5,082 nt of DNA from Candidatus Methanoperedens sp. GTDB taxonomy: Archaea > Halobacteriota > Methanosarcinia > Methanosarcinales > Methanoperedenaceae. Below the pieces are notes generated by a model. The model saw only the letters and a program-made list of their open reading frames with translations, was not told the origin of the DNA and made no database searches. Made by a program: the position numbers and the translations under genes. Below, piece after piece: positions 1-5,082 of this stretch. Location of the stretch: contig JAJRAP010000019.1 of assembly GCA_028679855.1 (NCBI GenBank), positions 1 to 5,082 of the forward strand. The letters run 5' to 3'. Within the stretch, counting starts at the first letter, position 1; the number at the start of each line of letters is the position of its first letter.

Positions 1-21
1 ATCACACAGCTTGGTTATATT

Positions 22-852
22 ATGATATACCGGATAATAGGCGAAGTTAAAGCTGCAAGTTCAGGACCGCATGTCTTTATTTTGATAGATCATTTTACTC
101 CTGATTCCATGATCTTCGTGGATTTTAGCATAGATTCCATACTTGAGATAGATGCAAAGCAGTATGAAAAAGAAAAAAATTACTATAGTCTCAAGGCTCC
201 AGCATCTGATGACAAAACATCAAAGCACATAGCTCAGTATTATTCATATTTCCATGCCGCCTCAGGCATTGGTCTCTCCCATAATATCCATAACAACATC
301 GGCATCGCATACGATAAGGCAGGAATGCACGAGGAGGCGATTTCTGAATTTAATGAGGCTTTAAGGCTTGATCCGGGATATGTTGAGGTATTAAATAATA
401 TTGCTGTCTCATATCACAGGATGGGGCTGGTGAATGAAGCCATAGAAAAGCTCAGGGAGGCGATAAGGTTTATGCCTGGATATCTGGAAGCTCACTGCAA
501 CCTTGGCAGCATCTATGCATCATCCGGAAGGTTCGAGGAGGCGCTCGCAGAATTCAATGTAGCGCTATCGATCAATCCCGAAAGCGTGCTTGTCCATAAT
601 AATCTTGGTAATTTTTACATAGAACAGGAAAAATTTCATGAGGCGATCTTAGCATTTCAGGAAGCAGTAAAAATTGATCCCGAACTTCCGGAGGCTTATT
701 GCGGCATGGGAAGTGCGTATTATGAGCTTGGCAGTTTTGAGAAATCTGCCCGGACATGGATACGCGCAGTGCATCTTGCTCCTGAACTTGTTGAATGTGT
801 GCCTGAAAAGCTGCTGCTCAAGGTGAAGCGCGCGATATCGAGGGTTGAATGA
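22..852 (+). CDS. Tetratricopeptide (TPR) repeat protein, upstream partner of uvrA; start uncertain
   Basis: This encodes 276 residues if it starts at the ATG at 22. Residues 87-256 are five back-to-back 34-residue TPR units (87-120, 121-154, 155-188, 189-222, 223-256). They keep the TPR consensus: Gly/Ala at position 8 (G94, A128, G162, G196, G230), Tyr at 11 (Y97, Y131, Y165, Y199, Y233), Ala at 27 and Pro at 32 (P118, P152, P186, P220, P254). TPRs form helical scaffolds that bind other proteins, so a non-catalytic adaptor role is inferred. Residues 1-86 look beta-rich and then charged (about 44-70), and I do not recognise them. There is no signal peptide or membrane segment, so it is probably cytoplasmic. 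The frame stays open from base 1 to 22 and no good ribosome binding site precedes the ATG, so the true start may lie left of the window. The stop codon (850-852) overlaps the uvrA ribosome binding site. The fold is certain; partners and function are unknown. Confidence 0.88.
   Translation: MIYRIIGEVKAASSGPHVFILIDHFTPDSMIFVDFSIDSILEIDAKQYEKEKNYYSLKAPASDDKTSKHIAQYYSYFHAASGIGLSHNIHNNIGIAYDKAGMHEEAISEFNEALRLDPGYVEVLNNIAVSYHRMGLVNEAIEKLREAIRFMPGYLEAHCNLGSIYASSGRFEEALAEFNVALSINPESVLVHNNLGNFYIEQEKFHEAILAFQEAVKIDPELPEAYCGMGSAYYELGSFEKSARTWIRAVHLAPELVECVPEKLLLKVKRAISRVE
280..789 (+). repeat. Five tandem 34-codon TPR units
   Basis: Five contiguous units of 102 bases each encode the TPR array. The units are in perfect register with no spacer codons. 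They are diverged at DNA level, sharing mainly the gaggcg-type stretch coding for Glu-Ala in helix B and the gatcc(c/g) stretch coding for Asp-Pro at the unit end. They are protein-family repeats, not recently duplicated DNA. Unit 5 is the most diverged, with Ser at position 20 and Trp at position 24. Confidence 0.85.
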
Positions 853-854
853 GG
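851..854 (+). promoter_or_regulatory. uvrA ribosome binding site overlapping the TPR stop codon
   Basis: GAGG at 851-854 lies 5 bases before the ATG at 860. Its first two bases are the last two of the TGA that ends the TPR gene. This placement decides the uvrA start in favour of ATG 860 over the in-frame TTG at 845, and it suggests that ribosomes finishing the TPR gene re-initiate on uvrA. Confidence 0.7.
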
Positions 855-859
855 AAGGC

Positions 860-3694
860 ATGTCAACAGATAAGATAATCATTAAGGGCGCCCGCGTCCA
901 TAACCTCAAGAACATAGACCTCGAGCTTCCGCGGAATAAATTGATAGTGATCACAGGGCTTTCAGGTTCAGGGAAATCATCGCTTGCTTTTGATACCCTG
1001 TATGCAGAAGGACAGAGGCGGTATGTCGAGTCCCTGTCAGCATACGCCCGCCAGTTCCTGGGACAGATGGATAAGCCAGATGTGGAATATATCGAAGGTT
1101 TATCCCCTGCCATCTCCATCGAACAGAAATCCACAAGCAAGAACCCCCGTTCAACAGTGGGTACTGTCACAGAGATATATGACTACCTGCGCCTGCTGTA
1201 TGCAAGGATTGGAAAACAGCACTGCCCCAACTGCAAAAGCCAGATCACCCCTCAGACAGTGGAGCAGATAGTGAGAAGGCTCATGTCGCTTCATGAAGGC
1301 GCAAAGCTCCATGTACTTGCTCCAATCGCAAGACAGAGGAAAGGCGAGTACAAGCTGATATTTGAAGAGCTCGCTGCTTCTGGATTCGCCCGCGTCAGGG
1401 TGGACGGGAAGATGCATGAGCTGTCTAGCGAAATAAGCCTTAACAAGCAGCAGAAGCACGATATCGATGTTGTTATCGACCGTATTGCAGTAAAATCAGG
1501 GATAGAGGAGAGGCTTGCTGATTCAATAGCTACTGCACTGAAGGTGGGGAACGGTATTGTCGTCGTGGAGGTAATTGGGGGCAAAGAGCTTCTTTTCAGT
1601 GAACATGCAGCATGTGCGAAATGCGGTATCAGTTTTGAACCGCTTGAGCCAAATATGTTCTCGTTCAACAGCCCGCGGGGCGCTTGTCCAGCTTGCCAGG
1701 GGCTCGGTAGCACCATGGAATTCGATCCTGACCTCATCATACCAGATAAGAGTATATCCCTTGGCAAGGGCGCAATCGAGCCATGGGGATATGAGCACGG
1801 GTATTATTTCCAGATGCTCCAGTCCGTGGCAAAACACTATGGTTTCTCGCTTGACACTCCATTCTCAGAACTGAAACCAGAACATGTAGAGGTGCTGCTG
1901 CATGGCAGCAGCGAAGAAGTGCTTTTCAGGTATGTTCCGCGAGTAAGGGACGGGCTTTGGGAACACAGGAGCGTTTTTGAAGGAGTAATCCCACATCTGG
2001 CGCGTAAATACCGGGAATCGCAGTCAGAGGAGGCGCGGGAAAGGATACAGCAGTACATGAGCATAAAACCGTGCACTGTATGTAATGGTGAGAGGCTGAA
2101 ACCGTCCAGTCTTGCGGTAACTGTGGCGGAGAAATCCATTATAACCATTACCCGCATGTCAGTGAAGAAAGCGCTTGAATTCCTGGAAAGCATTGCGTTT
2201 TCTGAAAAAGAGGTGATAATCTCAAAACCCATTATGAAGGAACTGCGGGCACGTCTTGGCTTCCTGATGGACGTGGGGCTGGATTACCTCACCCTTGACA
2301 GGGCTGCCGGCACGCTGTCGGGTGGAGAGAGCCAGAGAATAAGGCTTGCCACGCAAATTGGTTCAAGCCTTGTCGGTGTGCTGTATATCCTGGATGAGCC
2401 CAGCATAGGCCTCCACCAGCGGGATAACAGCAGGCTTATAAACATGCTCACCCAGCTTCGCGACCTGGGGAACACGGTGATAGTGGTTGAACACGATGAA
2501 GAGATGATACGCAGTGCCGATTTTATCGTTGATATGGGACCGGGTGCTGGTGTGCACGGAGGCGAGGTGGTTGTCACAGGAAGCCAGGAGGATGTCATTA
2601 ATTGTGAAAATTCACTTACCGGGAAGTACCTGAGCCATAAAAAAGTGATAGCCATACCGCCAAAACGAAGAAATCCGAAAGGCAAAATAACGATTGTGGG
2701 AGCAGGCGAGAACAACCTGAAGCAGATTGATGTCAATATCCCCCTTGGCGTGATGACATGCGTCACAGGTGTTTCAGGCTCGGGAAAGAGCACTCTTGTA
2801 AACGAGATACTTTATAAGGCGCTTGCGCGGAGATTTTACCATGCAAAAGATAAACCTGGAGCACACAGGGGAATAATTGGGCTTGAGAATATCGATAAGA
2901 TTATAATAATCGACCAGTCCCCCATAGGCAGGACGCCACGCTCAAATCCTGCCACGTACACCGGGCTTTTTACTCCGATTCGTGACCTTTTCGCGAAGCT
3001 CCCTTCTTCGAAGGCGCGGGGCTATATGCCAGGGCGGTTCAGCTTCAATGTGAAGGGAGGACGGTGTGAAGCCTGCAAAGGCGACGGGATCATCACGATC
3101 GAGATGCATTTTTTGCCTGACGTTTATGTGCCTTGCGAGGTGTGCCACGGGAAGAGATTCAACAGCGAGACCCTTGAAATCACATACAAAGGAAAGAACA
3201 TAGCGCAAGTCCTTGATATGACCGTGGAGGAGGGGCTTTCATTCTTTGAGAATATCCCCGTGATAAAGCGGCAGCTTAAGACCCTCTTTGATGTGGGTCT
3301 CGGATACATCAGGCTCGGGCAGCCCGCGACTACTCTTTCAGGAGGCGAGGCGCAGCGCATCAAACTCTCCGCAGAACTCAGTAAAAGGAGTACTGGCAGG
3401 ACACTTTATATCCTTGATGAACCCACAACCGGTCTGCATTTTGCCGACATACAGAAACTTCTGGATATGCTCTCCCTGCTCGTGGATGCAGGGAACAGTG
3501 TCGTTGTCATAGAGCACAACCTGGATGTCATCAAGGTGGCTGACCACATCATAGACCTGGGTCCTGAGGGAGGGGATAACGGCGGGAGGATAGTTGCTGA
3601 AGGGACGCCCGAAAAAGTGGCAAGGACAGAGGGGTCTTATACCGGGTACTATCTGAAAAAAGTGTTCGGGATGTATAGTCTGGATCATAAGTAA
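860..3694 (+). CDS. uvrA: UvrABC nucleotide excision repair system, damage-recognition ATPase UvrA
   Basis: The protein has 944 residues, close to the E. coli length (940). UvrA dimers scan DNA for bulky lesions and load UvrB in the cytoplasm; UvrC then incises. It has two ABC ATPase modules: Walker A at 33-41 (GLSGSGKSS) and 637-645 (GVSGSGKST), ABC signatures LSGGE at 486-490 and 826-830, Walker B LYILDEP at 508-514 and 849-855, and switch His at H545 and H886. Zinc ligands: C252/C255 with C276/C279, and C736/C739 with C759/C762 (the DNA-contacting C-terminal finger). C122/C125 with C405/C408 probably form a third site. By family alignment, residues about 131-250 are the UvrB-binding domain and about 287-400 the insertion domain. 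Both are present, so this is not the short UvrA2 type. ATG 860 is chosen for its GAGG site; the in-frame TTG at 845 would add five residues. It is the second gene of a pair with the TPR gene. uvrB and uvrC are not in the window. Archaeal uvrABC is generally held to be of bacterial origin. No lesions seen. Confidence 0.98.
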   Translation: MSTDKIIIKGARVHNLKNIDLELPRNKLIVITGLSGSGKSSLAFDTLYAEGQRRYVESLSAYARQFLGQMDKPDVEYIEGLSPAISIEQKSTSKNPRSTVGTVTEIYDYLRLLYARIGKQHCPNCKSQITPQTVEQIVRRLMSLHEGAKLHVLAPIARQRKGEYKLIFEELAASGFARVRVDGKMHELSSEISLNKQQKHDIDVVIDRIAVKSGIEERLADSIATALKVGNGIVVVEVIGGKELLFSEHAACAKCGISFEPLEPNMFSFNSPRGACPACQGLGSTMEFDPDLIIPDKSISLGKGAIEPWGYEHGYYFQMLQSVAKHYGFSLDTPFSELKPEHVEVLLHGSSEEVLFRYVPRVRDGLWEHRSVFEGVIPHLARKYRESQSEEARERIQQYMSIKPCTVCNGERLKPSSLAVTVAEKSIITITRMSVKKALEFLESIAFSEKEVIISKPIMKELRARLGFLMDVGLDYLTLDRAAGTLSGGESQRIRLATQIGSSLVGVLYILDEPSIGLHQRDNSRLINMLTQLRDLGNTVIVVEHDEEMIRSADFIVDMGPGAGVHGGEVVVTGSQEDVINCENSLTGKYLSHKKVIAIPPKRRNPKGKITIVGAGENNLKQIDVNIPLGVMTCVTGVSGSGKSTLVNEILYKALARRFYHAKDKPGAHRGIIGLENIDKIIIIDQSPIGRTPRSNPATYTGLFTPIRDLFAKLPSSKARGYMPGRFSFNVKGGRCEACKGDGIITIEMHFLPDVYVPCEVCHGKRFNSETLEITYKGKNIAQVLDMTVEEGLSFFENIPVIKRQLKTLFDVGLGYIRLGQPATTLSGGEAQRIKLSAELSKRSTGRTLYILDEPTTGLHFADIQKLLDMLSLLVDAGNSVVVIEHNLDVIKVADHIIDLGPEGGDNGGRIVAEGTPEKVARTEGSYTGYYLKKVFGMYSLDHK
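3656..3661 (-). terminator. Possible vapC U-tract terminator, inside the 3' end of uvrA
   Basis: Read on the minus strand, this is a run of six T's, 33 bases after the vapC stop codon. It is the first strong U-tract that a vapC transcript would meet. I see no hairpin before it. It lies in uvrA Lys-Lys codons, so coding constraint alone could explain it. Confidence 0.25.
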
Positions 3695-4096
3695 TTATTG
3701 AATCCAATTTTCAATTTTTAGACCCTTTATTCTCTTGAAATGCTCCACATTATTTGTAACCAACACACTATCATTCACCAAAACAGTAGCAGCAATAAGA
3801 ATATCTGCATCGCTAATGATTTCTCCTTTCTTTTTCAGGTATGCATAGATTTCACCGGCTTTTCTCTCAATATAAGAATCAAGCTGGAGAACTTCGACAC
3901 TCTGTATGAAATTTACCAGATCGTCTTCCAACTTTTTAGATCCTATATATAAAACCCCTTTATATAATTCATATACTGTCAGACCTGTAATGTTGATTAA
4001 AGTCTCTTGAGGAAAGGATTCCATTTTATTCACTGCGGTCTCGTTGCCTCTGAGAATTTCAATTACTATATCAGTATCTAAGGTGAAGCTATTCAA
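3695..4096 (-). CDS. Type II toxin-antitoxin system toxin, VapC-family PIN-domain ribonuclease
   Basis: The protein has 133 residues from a TTG start at 4096, the usual VapC size. PIN-domain toxins are Mg-dependent endoribonucleases that cleave tRNA, rRNA or mRNA when the antitoxin is lost. The acidic active-site residues are present: D7 in the N-terminal LDTDIVIEILRG motif, E43 in TVYELYKG, D98 in DADILIAA (with D96 nearby), and the C-terminal TNNVEHF motif (114-120) with N116 and E118. The ending GLKIENW is typical of the family. The start is chosen because AGGAAGGA (4110-4103) sits 6 bases before TTG 4096, and because family members begin just before the LDT motif. A GTG at 4126 would add ten atypical residues behind a poor ribosome site. 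The start overlaps the antitoxin stop by 8 bases, implying coupled translation. Its stop abuts the uvrA stop. The region is more AT-rich than uvrA, suggesting mobility. The RNA target cannot be told from sequence. Confidence 0.9.
   Translation of the reverse strand: MNSFTLDTDIVIEILRGNETAVNKMESFPQETLINITGLTVYELYKGVLYIGSKKLEDDLVNFIQSVEVLQLDSYIERKAGEIYAYLKKKGEIISDADILIAATVLVNDSVLVTNNVEHFKRIKGLKIENWIQ
3697..3719 (+). terminator. Possible uvrA terminator, inside the 3' end of vapC
   Basis: ATTGAA at 3697-3702 pairs with TTCAAT at 3710-3715 around a 7-base loop, and T's continue to 3719. The whole 3708-3719 stretch is T-rich (TTTTCAATTTTT). Archaeal termination relies mainly on such U-tracts; the hairpin is AT-rich and weak. 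The signal begins within three bases of the uvrA stop and lies within the antisense vapC coding sequence. Confidence 0.35.
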
Positions 4097-4343
4097 TAAT
4101 AGTCCTTCCTTTACTGAATTTTTCACGTTCTTTCAAAATTTCTGAAAAAATATTTAATTCTTTCCTGGACATGTTTTTCCAGATACCGGAAAATTTGAGA
4201 ATATCTGCCACATTCCCATGCTTTTCCTTTATTATTTCTTCTTTAAGGAAATGTATGGTTTTTACAATTTTGGACAATTCTCTTTCAGATAGCCCCTGAA
4301 TTTCATTCAATAAAATATTTTCATATCTATTTTTTGACATCAT
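4089..4343 (-). CDS. Probable antitoxin of the VapC pair, small helical protein
   Basis: The protein has 84 residues and is predicted to be almost wholly helical. Residues about 10-41 (ILLNEIQGLSERELSKIV onward) resemble the N-terminal helices of antitoxins paired with PIN toxins. Residues about 46-80 carry an F-S-G-I-W-K-N-M motif (51-58) followed by a charged helix ending in E-R-E-K-F-S-K-G-R (72-80), a plausible toxin-wrapping segment. I see no clear AbrB, ribbon-helix-helix or Phd DNA-binding fold, so VapB in the strict sense is not claimed; the role rests mainly on position. It lies directly upstream of the toxin and overlaps it by 8 bases, the usual antitoxin-first order. The start is ATG 4343, with a second ATG immediately after it at 4340. 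A weak GTGA (4353-4350) lies 6 bases before the first. It is AT-rich like its partner. Such antitoxins usually neutralise the toxin and often repress their own operon. Confidence 0.75.
   Translation of the reverse strand: MMSKNRYENILLNEIQGLSERELSKIVKTIHFLKEEIIKEKHGNVADILKFSGIWKNMSRKELNIFSEILKEREKFSKGRTIIE
4103..4110 (-). promoter_or_regulatory. vapC ribosome binding site, inside the antitoxin gene
   Basis: AGGAAGGA read on the minus strand lies 6 bases before the TTG at 4096. It is the strongest Shine-Dalgarno match around this gene and is what fixes the toxin start at the TTG rather than at the GTG at 4126. Confidence 0.6.
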
Positions 4344-4377
4344 TCAGTTTCACATGATTGATATAGGCGAATTAATA

Positions 4378-4388
4378 CTTATATTTTA
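4378..4388 (-). promoter_or_regulatory. Candidate archaeal TATA box for the toxin-antitoxin operon
   Basis: On the minus strand this reads AAAATATAAG-like, centred about 40 bases before the antitoxin ATG. With archaeal initiation about 25 bases downstream of the TATA centre, transcription would begin near 4356 and leave a short leader. The core is nearly palindromic in A/T, so it could also serve the plus strand. No operator repeat is evident next to it. Confidence 0.4.
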
Positions 4389-4484
4389 CATTGCACAAAC
4401 AACATGGTTCAAAGCACAGGATTGGCTGAGACACTGATGCACCTGATACGAAATTTAAGAATGACGGAAAGGATATGACTGTTT

Positions 4485-4506
4485 TTTAGCAGGTTAAAAG
4501 GCTAAA
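4485..4506. repeat. Short inverted repeat upstream of the molybdoenzyme gene
   Basis: TTTAGC and GCTAAA form a perfect 6-base inverted repeat separated by 10 bases, 56 to 77 bases before the ATG at 4562. The spacing would suit a dimeric regulator binding one helical face, but arms this short can arise by chance. Confidence 0.25.
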
Positions 4507-4561
4507 CTGAGAAGCGGTGACCTTAATACCTGCCATCACCTGTAATAAATGGGTTAAGATC

Positions 4562-5082
4562 ATGCAAAGACTTCCTCCTCATCAGCGCATGACAACAGAT
4601 TTCCCTATCCTGCATTTCGGAAAAGTGCCTGAATTTGACAGGAAAACATGGGATTTTCGCGCCGAGGGACTTGTTGAAAATCCGGTCAGGCTTACTTATG
4701 ATGAATTCCTGAAACTTGAAAAGACCGCGGATGTCAGCGATTTCCACTGCGTGACAGGATGGAGCAGGTTCGATAATAAGTGGGAGGGGGTCAGATTCAG
4801 GGATATTGCAAAGATGCTAAAACCTAAAACCAGCGCCAGGTTCGTTACGATAGAGTGCGATGGCGGGTACACTACCAGTCTTCCCATTACTGAGCTTATG
4901 GAACCTGATGTGCTCCTCGCTTACATTTTTAATGGAGAGGCGCTTGAACCCGCACACGGGGGCTCCCTCAGGCTCGTTGTGCCGAAAAAATATGCTTACA
5001 AAAGCGCTAAATGGGTAAGAAGGGTGGTTTTCATCCATGAGCAGCAAATGGGCTTCTGGGAGGATAGGGGATACAGTAACAA
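4562..5082 (+). CDS. Sulfite-oxidase-fold molybdopterin-dependent oxidoreductase, 3' end cut by the window
   Basis: The frame is open from ATG 4562 to the window edge (173 full codons). It belongs to the small, single-domain oxidoreductase_molyb group related to sulfite oxidase and the MsrP (YedY) catalytic subunit. Signature stretches: DFPILHFGKVPEFD (13-26), FHCVTGWSRFDNKWEGV (61-77), CDGGYTTSLP (99-108), HGGSLRLVVPKKYAYKSAKW (132-151) and GFWEDRGYSN (164-173). C63 is the expected molybdenum ligand; the H132-G-G and K142-K-Y-A-Y-K stretches would contact the pterin. There is no Tat or other signal peptide, heme domain or membrane segment, so it should be cytoplasmic, with its electron partner and substrate unknown. 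Family members of this type are about 190-200 residues, so probably only a short tail is missing. The start is unsure: there is no strong ribosome site, an in-frame GTG lies at 4517 and another ATG at 4589; ATG 4562 best fits the family N-terminus (LPPHQR at 4-9). Confidence 0.9.
   Translation, partial: MQRLPPHQRMTTDFPILHFGKVPEFDRKTWDFRAEGLVENPVRLTYDEFLKLEKTADVSDFHCVTGWSRFDNKWEGVRFRDIAKMLKPKTSARFVTIECDGGYTTSLPITELMEPDVLLAYIFNGEALEPAHGGSLRLVVPKKYAYKSAKWVRRVVFIHEQQMGFWEDRGYSN

Larger units (their letters stand above)
4344..4561. other. Intergenic spacer between the antitoxin gene and the molybdoenzyme gene
   Basis: These 218 bases separate two divergently transcribed genes. They hold the TATA-like box near 4383, a 24-codon plus-strand ORF (4404-4478) without clear support, a T-run (4482-4487), and the inverted repeat TTTAGC (4485-4490) / GCTAAA (4501-4506) with a 10-base loop. 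The promoter of the molybdoenzyme gene should also lie here, but I cannot place it with confidence. I see no tRNA, CRISPR repeat or insertion-sequence end. Confidence 0.6.

Noticed and set aside
845..859. TTG at 845 as the uvrA start
   Set aside because: It lies inside the TPR gene with no ribosome site before it; ATG 860 has GAGG at 5-base spacing and matches the family N-terminus.
2284..2793. 169-codon minus-strand frame antisense to uvrA, and similar frames at 649-1170 and 1291-1767
   Set aside because: They lie wholly or almost wholly opposite strongly conserved uvrA codons and have Ser/Pro/Arg-rich products with no domain pattern, as expected for frame shadows.
3740..3952. 70-codon plus-strand frame opposite vapC
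   Set aside because: It is a shadow of the intact PIN-domain gene, with no ribosome site and no recognisable protein features.
4481..4506. T-run plus inverted repeat read as an intrinsic terminator
   Set aside because: The T-run precedes the repeat instead of following it on the plus strand, and no solid gene ends just upstream; on the minus strand no gene runs into it from the right.
4523..5047. Three overlapping minus-strand frames (4523-4747, 4696-4887, 4817-5047)
   Set aside because: They mirror the plus-strand molybdoenzyme gene, whose family motifs run unbroken through the region to the window edge.
1..5082. CRISPR array, transposase, tRNA or rRNA
   Set aside because: I found no regularly spaced direct repeats, no transposase-like protein, and no cloverleaf or rRNA sequence; nearly all bases are explained by the five genes.

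Overview
The window looks archaeal, most likely from the Methanosarcinales / Methanoperedenaceae side of the Euryarchaeota. This is inference: it rests on abundant ATA (Ile) and AGG/AGA (Arg) codons, TATA-like rather than -35/-10 promoter signals, and gene types common in methanogen and ANME genomes. No marker gene here fixes the taxon.

Layout. (1) A tight two-gene plus-strand unit: a protein with five tandem tetratricopeptide repeats (from 22, possibly starting left of the window) followed 7 nt later by a complete uvrA (860-3694). UvrA is the damage-recognition ATPase of nucleotide excision repair; every motif I looked for is intact. (2) A minus-strand toxin-antitoxin operon (4343 down to 3695): a small helical antitoxin and a VapC-type PIN-domain RNase toxin. 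It converges on uvrA with no bases between the two stop codons. It is visibly more AT-rich than its neighbours (30-37% GC in two sampled 60-base lines, against 52-57% in two lines of uvrA), which suggests separate acquisition. (3) A 218-base spacer holding a probable promoter for the toxin-antitoxin pair, a weak inverted repeat and a doubtful 24-codon ORF. (4) The first 173 codons of a small sulfite-oxidase-fold molybdopterin oxidoreductase, running off the right edge.

How the genes relate. The TPR protein and UvrA are probably co-transcribed and translationally coupled, since the uvrA ribosome binding site overlaps the upstream stop codon; whether they work together is unknown. The toxin and antitoxin are coupled by an 8-nt overlap. 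The molybdoenzyme is an independent unit. I see no clearly new system here; the most useful points are the start-site corrections, the TPR-uvrA coupling, the zero-gap convergence and the partial molybdoenzyme gene, which is easy to miss because it has no stop codon inside the window.
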